Source: Dromiciops gliroides
Taxonomy: Eukaryota; Chordata; Mammalia; Microbiotheria; Microbiotheriidae
Reading direction: 5' to 3'
Assembly (NCBI RefSeq): GCF_019393635.1
Contig: NC_057867.1
Coordinates: 2,226,889-2,290,888, forward strand
Length of the DNA stretch: 64,000 nt
The notes under the pieces are model-generated. The model saw nothing but the letters and a program-made list of their open reading frames with translations. It did no database searches and was not told the DNA's origin. Positions within the stretch are counted from its first letter, which is position 1. The number at the start of each line of letters is the position of its first letter. Below, one piece after another: positions 11,862 to 20,639 of the stretch. The position numbers were made by a program, and so were the translations under genes.

Positions 11862-11871
11862 GGGGCGGGGC
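11862..11871 (+). promoter_or_regulatory. GC box (Sp1/KLF type)
   Basis: GGGGCGGGGC, 28 bp downstream of the inverted CCAAT box. Confidence 0.55.
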
Positions 11872-11974
11872 TGGGCCGCGCCCCCGCCCCTCTCCGCCCG
11901 CCCCCCCGCCCGCGGAGTGGGGCCGCACACGCGGCTGCTCCCCACTCCGGCCCGCCCAGCCGCCGCCGCCGCCT

Positions 11975-12012
11975 CGTCCGTCGGTCCGTCCGTCGGTCCG
12001 TCCGTCGGTGCG
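11975..12012 (+). repeat. Tandem 12-bp CpG-rich repeat in the promoter/5' UTR
   Basis: About three copies of TCCGTCGGTCCG, the last diverging. It sits close to the expected transcription start, so length variation could matter for promoter or leader. Confidence 0.8.
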
Positions 12013-12061
12013 CGTGTGCGTCCGAGGCGCAGCGGCCGCGGGTGCCCCGAGCCCCCGGCCC

Positions 12062-12076
12062 ATGGCCGCTCAGTAG
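12062..12076 (+). CDS. Short uORF in the EDA leader (M-A-A-Q-stop)
   Basis: An ATG at 12062 opens a four-codon frame ending in TAG at 12074-12076, 167 nt before the EDA ATG. It has G at +4 but C at -3, so the context is moderate. It is the only other ATG between 12062 and the main start. It counts only if the transcript starts upstream of it. Confidence 0.4.
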
Positions 12077-12124
12077 ACGCGCCTGACAGGGCTCCTTCTA
12101 AGAGTGCCGGCCCAAGAAGCAGAC

Positions 12125-12154
<30 letters not shown>
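12125..12154 (+). repeat. (CGG)n trinucleotide repeat in the EDA 5' UTR
   Basis: About ten uninterrupted CGG units about 90 nt before the start codon, within the CpG island. CGG tracts in leaders are length-variable and can form G-rich structures. Confidence 0.9.
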
Positions 12155-12155
<1 letters not shown>

Positions 12156-12188
12156 GGGGCCCGCGGGCCTCCCGGGCGGACGGACGGG

Positions 12189-12212
12189 CGTGCGTGCGTG
12201 CTTGCGTGCGTG
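12189..12212 (+). repeat. (TGCG)n short tandem repeat
   Basis: TGCG-type units with one TTGCG interruption, between the CGG tract and the start codon. Confidence 0.75.
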
Positions 12213-12227
12213 CCAGAGAGTGCGGGA

Positions 12228-12243
12228 GGCCTCCCCGGAGGCC
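12228..12243 (+). promoter_or_regulatory. EDA: Hairpin directly abutting the EDA start codon
   Basis: GGCCTCC and GGAGGCC are perfect reverse complements separated by CC. A 6-bp GC stem with a 4-nt loop would end one base before the ATG. An alternative palindrome, GGAGGCCTCC, overlaps it. It could slow initiation; function is inferred. Confidence 0.5.
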
Positions 12244-12705
12244 ATGGCTTTCGCCCAAGAGGCGGCAGCGGCGCGCGGGGAGCCCGGGCCAATCGCCGGG
12301 CCGGTCACCGGGCCGGGCCGCCGCCGGACCAGCCAGCGGGGCTGCGGCTGTCGCGGGGGCCCGGCTTCGGCGGGCGCCGGGAGCAGCTGCCGCCTCTTCC
12401 TGGCTTTTTTCGCGCTGTCGCTGGCCCTCCACCTGCTGACGCTCTGCTGCTACCTGGAGCTGCGCTCTGAGCTGCGGCGAGAACTGGCCGCCGAGGCCCG
12501 CCGGGCCCCCGCCCCCGCCGGGCCGCCCGCCGGGCCCCCCGACGCTACCGTTGATGCCTCGCGGGACGCCTTGGCTGCCCGCCGCCGCCGCCAGCGCGGG
12601 CAGCTGCCACCTCGATTCCAACAGCAGAAGCAACAACTGCTGCCACCGCCCGAACCCGAGCCCAGGGACAAGCCGCTTCTCCCCGGCCCTGGAGACCCGC
12701 AGCAG
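12244..12705 (+). CDS. EDA: Ectodysplasin A, exon 1 (5' coding exon only)
   Basis: EDA is a type II membrane TNF ligand; after shedding, its trimers signal through EDAR or EDA2R to NF-kB in hair, tooth and gland placodes. This exon encodes 154 residues. Residues 1-49 are the cytoplasmic tail, with the Cys-Gly-Cys motif at 34-36. Residues about 50-71 are the transmembrane helix ([18 protein letters not shown] spans its end), followed by RSELRREL. This block is near-identical to human EDA. Residues 88-154 are a Pro/Gln/Arg-rich stalk unlike the human one. The start is the first in-frame ATG, with G at -3 and +4, and it matches the human start. The exon ends in codon phase 0 at a GTGAGT donor, as the human exon does, but it has 154 codons against about 132. 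The furin site, collagen repeat and TNF domain lie in later exons outside the window. Identification is firm; the stalk reading assumes no sequencing error. Confidence 0.95.
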
Positions 12706-12711
12706 GTGAGT
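12706..12711 (+). promoter_or_regulatory. EDA: EDA exon 1 splice donor
   Basis: The sequence CAG|GTGAGT is a near-perfect U1 site at the end of exon 1, in phase 0. Reading through it adds 42 codons before the stop at 12832-12834. Confidence 0.93.
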
Positions 12712-12736
12712 CACCCGCCCCTGCAGGGCGGCCCGA

Positions 12737-12760
12737 GGGAGGGAGGGAAGGAGGGAGGGG
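12737..12760 (+). other. G-quadruplex-capable G runs after exon 1
   Basis: Five runs of 3-4 G spaced by 1-4 bases begin 32 bp past the donor. This meets the usual G4 rule on the non-template strand. Confidence 0.6.
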
Positions 12761-12825
12761 ACACCTGCTCCACTGCCCTACTGATCGCCTGTCACCCTCT
12801 GCCGCAGTTGCAAAGGAACTGGGAA

Positions 12826-13340
12826 TGTAACTAAGTCACTAAGTAACTGGCAAAAGTCATTCAGTTTGAAAGTAACTTACTAAGTCAGTCGCAAAGTAAC
12901 TGGCAAAGTAACTCACCAAATTGGTCACAAAGTAACTGGCAAAGTAATTCACCAAGTTGGTCACAAAGTAACTAACTGTCAAAGTAACTCACAAAGTAAC
13001 TGTCAAAGTAACTCACAAAGTAACTGGCAAAGTAACTCACAAAGTAACTGGCAAAGTAACTCACAAAGTTGGTCACAGAGTAACTGGCAAAGTAACTCAT
13101 AAAGTAATTCACTAAGTCACAAAGTAATTGGAAAAGTAATTCTATTCAGTCCGTCACCAAGTAAACTAAGTAACTAGCAAAGTAACTCTAACTCACAGAG
13201 GCCCTGGGAAAGAAATTCACTAAGTTAGAGTACCTGCCAAAGTAACTAAGTCAGTTGGAAAGCAGCTCATCAAGTCAGTCACAAAGTAACTGGCAAACTC
13301 ATTAAGCCGGTTGCAAAGCAAATGGCAAAGTCATTGAACT
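12826..13340 (+). repeat. Degenerate minisatellite, 12-bp unit AAAGTAACTNNC, start of EDA intron 1
   Basis: About 500 bp are built from units such as AAAGTAACTGGC and AAAGTAACTCAC, with intruding variants (AAGTTGGTCAC, AAGTCAGTC). The middle (about 12890-13090) alternates GGC and CAC units almost perfectly, giving a 24-bp higher-order period. Both ends decay. The array starts about 120 bp after the exon 1 donor. It resembles no interspersed family I know and looks locally expanded. Confidence 0.9.
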
Positions 13341-13734
13341 AGGGAGTGGAGGTAGGCCCCTTGGAGGAGCTGGTCAACTTCATGCCTAAGGGTAACCACT
13401 ACCTCCTAGCAGCCAAGAGGCTGCCAGCAGCTCAAGTGAGTGCTGTGTGCCCCAGGGAAGTAACTTTTTAACCAACTCCATGTCAGACTATGTGAGATGA
13501 TTTGGGTTTTACCTTTAATTTGAGGTCCATGCTAGCTGCCTATATCCATACTATCCTTGAGAAGGGCTCACTACTTCTAAGCTATTTAAAAAGTATGGGG
13601 AAACACTCCTCTTCCACCTTGTTGCATGTTGCCTCTGTCCCTGGGGGTGGGGGAGAGTGTCCAGTAGCCACATGCTAAAGAAATGGGGTCTCTCCAGAGG
13701 AGCCAGAGGCAGCCTAGCAAGAGACTATATTATG

Positions 13735-13778
<44 letters not shown>

Positions 13779-14068
13779 TTTCTGGTGGTTTGGTTTGAAT
13801 TGGTCAGCTTTTAAGCTTAATTTTTTTTCTCCTCTCATAGCTAACCCTTTGAGGATACACTATTTAGATTGAATTGTTTGTAGTATTATAAATGCAGTGA
13901 AACAGATCACAGAACAGTCATGCTTTTTAATCGCTAGGGAAGAAGAGGGCAACTGGGGTCAATCAGGTGCTTGAAGGCCAAGGGTGACTTAATTCTCTCC
14001 GAAATGTAAGAACTCAGTACATTACTGTCAAAGGTGCAGATGGGCATGCATTCACAGGGCTGTGGAGT
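13341..14068. other. EDA intron 1 proximal sequence; no gene
   Basis: Unassigned apart from the TG repeat at 13735-13775. Confidence 0.4.
13735..13775 (+). repeat. (TG)n microsatellite
   Basis: About 20 TG units, uninterrupted, about 1 kb into intron 1. Confidence 0.95.
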
Positions 14069-14082
14069 TGGGCATTAGTATT

Positions 14083-14226
14083 TTTTTTTTGGTGAGGCAA
14101 TTGGGGTTAAGTGACTTGCCCAGGTTCACACAGCTAGTAAGTGTCAAGTGTCTGAAGCTGGATTTGAACTCAGGTCCTCCTGAATCCAGGGCCAGTGCTT
14201 TATCCACTGTACCACCTAGCTGCCCC
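14083..14226 (-). mobile_element. Young CORE-SINE
   Basis: Antisense copy with a 14-bp TSD differing at one base (TGGGCATTAGTATT at 14069-14082, TGGGCATTAATATT at 14227-14240). Confidence 0.9.
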
Positions 14227-14240
14227 TGGGCATTAATATT

Positions 14241-14704
14241 GAGGATAACTGAATATTACTGAAACTCTAAGGTTGAAACTTCCTCTAGTTGAGATTGCAA
14301 AGTTACTCTGAGGCTTCTTTGGCTTTGCTAGCAGGTTCCCACTCATAGAAGGGCCGATCAAAGAAGACACAGGTAAAGCAAGCTTCCTAAGCTTGAAACT
14401 TTTTACACTCTAGCAAAATGAGAATTAACTGAGATTTTGGCTCCTTTAAACAACTTTCTCCCCACCCATTCAACCTTCCCCTCCTGCCCCCCCAGTTGAA
14501 ATACTTTGCAGCTGAACCATAATGGAAAGGTAAAGGAATTCAGTCTTCTTTTTGGCATTCAATATATATAGTCCTATGTTTCTAGTCTGTTGATTAACAA
14601 AACGTCTGGATCTCTGGGGCTTCTGTTCTTGGGGGAAGGAGGCTAGGACTGACCTCTAATGGTGCCTAGTCTCCTAGAGCATTTCATACTGGCCTGCCTA
14701 AGTT
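14241..14704. other. No gene recognised
   Basis: Unassigned intronic sequence; no domain or clear repeat. Confidence 0.4.
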
Positions 14705-15771
14705 TCTTTCTTTCTTTTTTTCATTTAATAGTATTTTATTTTTCCCCAACTACATATAAAGATAGTTTTAACATTCATTTTTGTAAGATTTTGAGTTCCA
14801 GATTTTTCTCCCTCCCTCCCTCCTCCCCAAGACAGCAAGCAATCTGATACAGGTTATACATTACAGTCATGTTAAACATATTTCCACATTAGTCGTGTTG
14901 TGAAAGAAGAAAGAACAAAAGGGAAAAACCACAAGAAAGAAAAAATAACAAAAAAACCAAGTGAAAATAGTATGCCTCAATCTGCATTCAGACCCCATAG
15001 TTCTTTCTCTGGATGTGCATAGCATTTTCCACCATGAATCTTTTGGAATTGTCTTGAATCATTGTATTGCTGAAAAGAGCTAAGTCTATCATAGTTGATC
15101 ACTGTACAATGTTGCTGTTACTGTGTATGATGTTCTCCTGGTTCTGTTCGCTTCACTCAGCATCAGTTCATGTAAGTCTTTCCAGGTTTTTCTGAAATCT
15201 GCCTGCTCGTCATTTCTTATAGCATTTCATTACATTCGTATCCCATAACTTGTCCAGTCATTTCCCAGTTAATGGGCATCCCCTCAATTTCCAATTCTTT
15301 GCCACCACAAAAAGAGTTGCCATAAATATTTTTGTACATGTGGGTTCTTTTCTCTCTTTTTTTGGATGTCTTTGTGATATAGACCTCTAGTAGTGGTACT
15401 GTTGGGTCAAAGGGTATGCACAGTTTTATAGCCCTTTGGGCATAGTTCCAAATTGCTCTCCAGAAAGGTTGGATCAGTTCACAACTCCACCAACAATGCA
15501 TTAGTGTTCCAATTTTCCTATATCTTCTCCAACATTTACCATTTTTCTATTTTGTCATATTATCCAATCTGATAGGTGTGAGGTGGTACCTCAGAGTTGT
15601 TTTAATTTTCATCTCTCTAATCAATAGTGATTGAGAACATTTTTTTCATATGACTGTAAATAGCTTTTATTTCTTCATCTGAAAACTGTTCATATCCTTT
15701 GACCATTTCTCAATTGGAGAATGACTTGTATTCTTATGTATTTGATTCAGTTCTCTACATGTTTGAGAAAT
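14705..15771 (-). mobile_element. 5'-truncated L1: 3' UTR and ORF2 C-terminus
   Basis: The left end is the T tract (A-tail). Next is the marsupial L1 3' UTR with a pyrimidine run (14811-14830) and the reverse complement of CCTGTATCAGATTGCTTGCT. The ORF2 C-terminal relic is open at 15501-15217, ending near the INWEMTGQVMGYECNEML segment. GCCTGCCTA occurs on both sides (14692-14700 and 15772-15780), giving a likely TSD. Confidence 0.8.
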
Positions 15772-15784
15772 GCCTGCCTACAGT

Positions 15785-16171
15785 TTTAAAAATGTTTTAA
15801 TTTTTCTCAATTACATGTAAAGATATTTTTTGAGTTCAAAATTTTTCTCTCGTCTTTCCTTCCCTCCCACCTCCTGAGGCCAGCAAGCAGTTTGATATAG
15901 GTTATACATTACTATAATGTTAACCACATTTCCGCATTAATCAGAATAAAAGGGAAAAAACGACTCAAGAAAGAATAAACAAGAACAATAACAACAAATC
16001 AACAACAAAAGTGAAAATAGTCTGCTTCAGTCTGCATTCAGACTCCATAGTTCTTTTTCTGAATGTGGAGAGCATTATCCACTATAAGTCTTTTGGCATT
16101 GTCTTGCACCATTGTATTGCTGAGAAGAGTTAAGTCTATCACAGCCGATCATCACAAAATGTTGATACTGT
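15785..16171 (-). mobile_element. L1 3' end, antisense, left arm of an inverted pair
   Basis: Starts at AATGTTTTAATTTTTCTCAA and carries the same 3' UTR landmarks as the 14705-15771 copy. It is cut at about GTTGATACTGTG. Confidence 0.75.
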
Positions 16172-16668
16172 GAAGAAAAGGACCCACATGTAAAAAAATT
16201 CATAACTGCTTTTATTTTTGGTGGCAAAGAACTGGAAATTGAGGGGATGCCCATCAATTGGGAAATGGATAAACAAGTTGTGGTAAATGAATATAATGGA
16301 ATATTATTGTGCTGTAAGAAATGATAAGCAGATGGATTTCAGAAAAACCTGTAAAGACTTACATAAATTGATGCTGAGTGAGATGAGTAGAACCAAGGGA
16401 ACATTGTACACAGTATCAATGACATTGTTGTTTCTTCTTCCTTTCGTTTTTTTTTCTTTTTTTTTTCTGATTCTTCTCTTACAACATGACTAATATGGAA
16501 ATATGTTTAACATGATAATAATGTATAACCTATATCAGATTGCTTGCTGGCTTTGGGAGCAGGGAGGGAAGGGAGGGAAGGAGAAAAATTTGGAACGCAA
16601 AAAAAAAAACCCTTTACATGTAATTGGGGAAAAACTTTAAAAATCAAATTAAATTTTTGAAAAAAGTT
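16172..16668 (+). mobile_element. L1 3' end, sense, right arm of an inverted pair
   Basis: Carries the ORF2 C-terminal relic (open 16287-16493: MEYYCAVRNDKQMDFRKT), then the 3' UTR with AACATGACTAATATGGAAAT, a G/A-rich run and an A-rich end. It is head-to-head with the preceding copy. Confidence 0.78.
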
Positions 16669-16689
16669 GGGGGTCAATGAGTAAGGACA

Positions 16690-17625
16690 GTCAGTTAGTG
16701 AGCATTTGCTAAGTACCTACTGTGTGCCAGGCACTGTGCTAAACACTGGAAGTACAAAGAAAGGCAAAAGATAGCCCTACCCCTTGAGGAGCTCCCAGTC
16801 TAATGGGGTAGACAACACACTAACAATTAGAAACAAACAAATTCTAGGCAAGATAAATAGGAAATAATAAACAGAAGGAAGGCTTGGAAAAAAGCTTCCT
16901 GTATAAGGAGGAATTTTGACTGGGATGTGAAGGCAGTCAGGGGAGCCAGGAGAGAAGGGAGGGCATTCCAGGCATGGGTGTGGGGGCAGTCACAGCCAGT
17001 GAAAAGGCCCAGAGTTGGGAGATGGAGGCTCTGGTTTGTGGAATAACCAGGAGGCCAGTGGCACTGGATCAAAGAGTATATATCAGAAAGTGTAAGAAGA
17101 CTGTTGAAGGGAGGAGTGGGCAGGTTATGAGAGGCTTTTTGTATTTGACTCTGGAAGCATTAGGAAAGCACTAGTTTATTGAATAGAGGGGTGGCAGGGT
17201 TAGAACTGAGCTTTAGGAAGATCACTTTGATAGCCAAGTGGAGGATGACCTGGAAGCAGCAGTTGCCGTGGTCCAGGTGGGAGGCGGGGGGCTTGTATCA
17301 GGGGGGTGGCAGTGTCAGAGCAGAGACGTTACAGAGGTACAATCAACAGGCTGTGCCAACAGCTTGGATGGGAAGGGGGAGGGAGAGATACTAAGGAGTC
17401 CAGGGTGACTCCTAGGTGAGGAGACTGAGGGATGGGAAGGGGGTGTTGCCTTCCCTCGACAGTAGTAGGGAAGGTAGGAGGTGTTGGGGGGAAGTTGAGG
17501 GAAAGAGAATGAGGTCAGTTTGGACACATTGAGTTTAAGATGTGTATTGGACATCCAGTTGGAGATGTCTGAAAGGTTTCTCGGAGTCAGGGAATTCAGT
17601 GTAAGCACAGTGAGCCAGGTCACTG
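16690..17625 (-). mobile_element. LINE-2 (L2) 3' half, antisense
   Basis: Its 3' end lies at the left (CTACTGTGTGCCAGGCACTG is the reverse complement of the L2 tail). On the - strand, 17623-17315 stays open and reads DISNWMSNTHLKLNVSKL, the motif after the L2 reverse transcriptase. About 930 bp are continuous. Confidence 0.75.
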
Positions 17626-17679
17626 ACTGACTGGGGCTCAGGAACTGGGGGCCTCCTTGCTTAAGAATTTCTACTTAAG

Positions 17680-17834
17680 GGGCAGCTAGGTGGCGCAGTG
17701 GATAGAGCACTGGCCCTGGAGTCAGGAGTACCTGAGTTCAAATCCGACCTCAGACACTTAACACTTACTAGCTGTGTGACCCTGGACAAGTCACTTAACC
17801 CCAATTGCCTCACTAAAAAAAAAAAAAAAAAAAA
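17680..17834 (+). mobile_element. Young full-length CORE-SINE, sense, with long A-tail
   Basis: Intact GGGGCAGCTAGGTGGCGCAG head, core and an A-tail of about 20. TSD of 17 bp, one mismatch (AAGAATTTCTACTTAAG at 17663-17679; AAGAACTTCTACTTAAG at 17835-17851). One of only two sense copies in the window. Confidence 0.95.
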
Positions 17835-18002
17835 AAGAACTTCTACTTAAGTGCTTTCCTATGGGAGCAAATCCATGGTCCCCAGTATGACATTCAAGGT
17901 TTCCGATCAATCGGTGCCATCTTGCCTCTTCAGCCTTATAGCTAGGTCAGTAGAACCCATTTGACTTCCAATTTGTTTTCTTTTTATTGCATCCTATATC
18001 TG

Positions 18003-18217
18003 AGAGGCAATGTGGTGTAATGGACAGAGAACCATCCTTGAAGCCAAAAGGATCCAAGGTTAAGACTCACTGTGACATAAGCTGGCTCTGTGACCCTGGG
18101 CAAATCATCCAAATTCTCAGTGCCCCCGGCAATTCTCTAAGACTGGGAAGTCACTGAGAAGGTGCTGCCCTACATTCCCAGAGGGAGTTTCCTATGCCAG
18201 TGAAATCAGGTGTCCTA
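18003..18217 (+). mobile_element. Older THER/MIR-like SINE, sense
   Basis: GAGGCAATGTGGTGTAATGG head, TCTGTGACCCTGGGCAAATC core, and the tail GAGAAGGTGCTGCCCTACAT. A tail scrap of the same type recurs near 28480-28510. Confidence 0.65.
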
Positions 18218-18589
18218 TCCTAGCTTGTGACAGTAGAAGGTGGTACCACCATGCCAAGAGCTCTGGTCCCCCATCTAAGTTGGATTTCCCAGGTTGTCAA
18301 GCAGTTGAACTTCACATCGGGGGAGGGAGTTGCTACCCAAAGCACTCATGGACAGACACTTTTCTGCAGCTCAGGAGCTGGGCCTCTGCCTACCTGGGTA
18401 ATTCCTGGTTTTCTTTCTGCTTGCATTTGTGTTGAGCTTAGCACAGTGTTTGGTGACTGAATGCCGAATGAATATTGGCAGGGGCTCAGGACTTTGTTTT
18501 CTTCAGCTCGTGCCCAGTTCCCTGTTATTTCTCCATTTATTCATTCATATGAGTTGGAATGTCTGTTCTGTGCAAGGTTCCTGCCCTCA

Positions 18590-18960
18590 GAGGGCTTAGA
18601 ATTGATTTTCTCAAAGTGCATGTCTGACTATGTCATCCCACTACTCGAGGATAAACTTGGGTAGCCTCCAGGATCAAATAGAAACTCCTTTGATTGTTAT
18701 CCAAGGCCCTTGCACCTTTGCAATCTCCTTTTATCCCTCCCCCTCATCATGGACTCTGTGATCCAGGCATTTGCTCTCCCTCCTCATCGCCAGCCACTGC
18801 TTTCCCTGACTTCTTTCATTTTCTAGCCAGCAATCCCACCTTCTACAGGAAATCTCTCCCAATCCCTCTTAGGGCTTTCCTTCTTGAATTATCTCCACTT
18901 TCTCCTGTCCAAATCTTGTTGGTACATATTTGTTTGCATTTTATTCCTTACCTTAGACTG
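18590..18960 (+). mobile_element. LINE-2 3' fragment, sense
   Basis: Matches the L2 ORF2 end and 3' UTR layout: CATGTCTGACTATGTCATCC, CCACCTTCTACAGGAAATCT, and GTACATATTTGTTTGCAT near its end. Confidence 0.65.
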
Positions 18961-19604
18961 AGGCCTCCAAGAGAATCACTAGGGTGATACTAGCCCCATT
19001 GTTCCAGGTGCTCACCTGCTCTGCAGGGACCTCACCATGCTGGGCAGGAGGGCTCAGGAGGAGTAGGCCTGGGTGGGCTATGACCTGTGGCACTGGAAAG
19101 AATGTCCGTATCCATGAGATCACGGCCATTTGGGACAGCAAGTGATTCACTGGAAATACTGCTCAAGTGTGTGGTCCTGTCCAGCATAAGTGCATCTTCT
19201 GAAGGGCTGGGGGGACTGCCAGGAGGATGGGCCTTTTATCTTGGTAAGAGCCTGCTGAGTGCGAGAGGAGGCAAAGAAGGTGTGTGTACACGAAGCTCCC
19301 AACAATTACTCTTGAGTTCTTGGCTATGGAGGAAAACCAAGCTGATTTGTTTATTTGTCTCCAGCTGTGTGTGATAGAGAAGCACAGCCCTGGCTCCCTA
19401 GCCTAGGCTCCTCCTCCTCCTCTTCCTCCTCCTCCTCCTTTCTTCTTTTTCTCCTTAGGATGTTGGATCCAAGAGCAATCTTTCTAAGGCAGGAAGCTGG
19501 GCACAAGAAAGACAGGAGAGGCTTATTTGGTGGCAATGGAAAGGAGGCTTCTACAAGCTATCATCTCATGCTGCTCTTCTCCTTCCTAGCCAAACTTTGG
19601 TTTT
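18961..19604. other. No gene recognised; (CTC)n tract
   Basis: Contains a CTC-rich microsatellite at about 19409-19440, which gives false Ser- and Glu-rich open frames. Confidence 0.45.
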
Positions 19605-20330
19605 GTTTTTTGTCTTTTTAAAATATATTTTATTGGTACTTTTTGTTTTCATCCCACCTATATTTCTCCCTGTATCCTTCTCTCTCCCCTGATCTGAGAG
19701 AGCCATCTCATAGAACAAATCATTTTTTTTAATAGATAAAAAGAAAAAGAGGAGAATGAAGAGGGGGAAGTCAGTAAAATTGATGGGTGCATTGGTAGCA
19801 TATATACACTGTTTCTCCCATCTCTTCTTTGGGGCTGTACATGTTCTTTGTAATTCTGCAACATTCATTCTTTTTGAACAATTATTTGCATTAAATATTT
19901 CCCAATAACATTAAAATATTAACATTCATTTTTTAAGATGTCAAGTTTGAAATTCTCTTCTTTCCTCCCATCCCTCCCCCAGCCCTTGATATTGATTATA
20001 CATGGAAAGTCATGTTAGCCACGTGCACCATTCCCTCTTGATTGTTTTGTAAATGGTTTGCCTGCCTCTGCTTCCTTCTTTATGTATCTGTTCTTGCAGA
20101 TTTTCCCAGGCTTCGGTGGCTCCATCACGCTGGCCATTTCTTAGAGCACAGTAAGAGCTGCTTTTACCTTCACAGGTGGCTTAGGGAATCAACTTTATTT
20201 TCAGTTCTTTGCTACCCCCAAAAGCACTGCTATGATATTTGGGCACATATGAGGATTTGCAAATGGCCTCCTTGAAGTATATGCCTAGTACTGGAACATG
20301 CAATCACTTGAGTCACTTTCTTTGCATATT
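19605..20330 (-). mobile_element. Diverged L1 3' part, antisense
   Basis: AAATATATTTTATTGGTACT at the left matches an old L1 3' end. Further right are diverged matches to the 3' UTR and the ORF2 C-terminus (TTTCAGTTCTTTGCTACCCC). Confidence 0.55.
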
Positions 20331-20475
20331 TCCTAATCCATTTTCCCAGAATCAGAGCCAAAGAGCAGTCTACATTCATTGTGTTTACTTCTTTCAGTCT
20401 TCTCCCCTTAGCAATCCAGTATCCGACCTCATCACTCAGAAATGTTTCTTTCCCAAAGTCCCCAATAATCTCTCT

Positions 20476-20632
20476 CTTTTTTTTTTTTTTTTTTTTTGCG
20501 GGGCAATGGGGATTAAGTGACTTGCCCAGGGTCACACAGCTGGTAAGTGTCAAATGTCTGAGGCCGGATTTGAACTCAGGTACTCCTGAATCCAGGGCCG
20601 GTGCTTTATCCACTGCGCCACCTAGCCGCCCC
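20476..20632 (-). mobile_element. Young CORE-SINE
   Basis: A 19-T tract, then GGTCACACAGCTGGTAAGTG, ending CACCTAGCCGCC. TSD CCCCAATAATCTCT on both sides. Confidence 0.92.
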
Positions 20633-20639
20633 CCCCCCC

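Larger units (their letters stand above)
11190..12760 (+). promoter_or_regulatory. EDA: CpG-island promoter and 5' UTR of EDA
   Basis: CpG dinucleotides are dense here and scarce in most of the window. I see GC boxes at 11733-11741 and 11862-11871, more GC-box-like G runs near 11792-11805, and an inverted CCAAT box (ATTGG) at 11830-11834. No TATA box lies near the likely start. By analogy with the roughly 240-nt human 5' UTR, transcription probably starts near 11.95-12.05 kb; this is inference. The island extends through exon 1 into the first bases of intron 1. Confidence 0.85.

Noticed and set aside
11791..12243. N-terminal extension of EDA in the same open frame
   Set aside because: No ATG occurs in this frame before 12244; the extension reads through GC boxes and the CGG tract, and the ATG at 12244 matches the known EDA start.
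11461..12308. Long antisense open frames (200 and 192 residues) across the EDA promoter
   Set aside because: They are Pro/Ala/Arg/Gly-rich products of a stop-poor CpG island, overlap GC boxes and leader repeats, and match no family.
12070..12714. 214-residue antisense frame over EDA exon 1
   Set aside because: Shadow of the GC-rich coding exon; the + strand matches EDA directly.
12826..13340. CRISPR-like array
   Set aside because: Units are 12 bp without unique spacers, in a vertebrate intron; it is a minisatellite.
15785..16668. L1 twin-priming inversion
   Set aside because: Both arms contain a complete 3' end, whereas twin priming leaves only one.
17680..17760. tRNA gene
   Set aside because: The tRNA-like head with A and B boxes belongs to a SINE; its sequence does not close into an intact cloverleaf and it is repeated many times.
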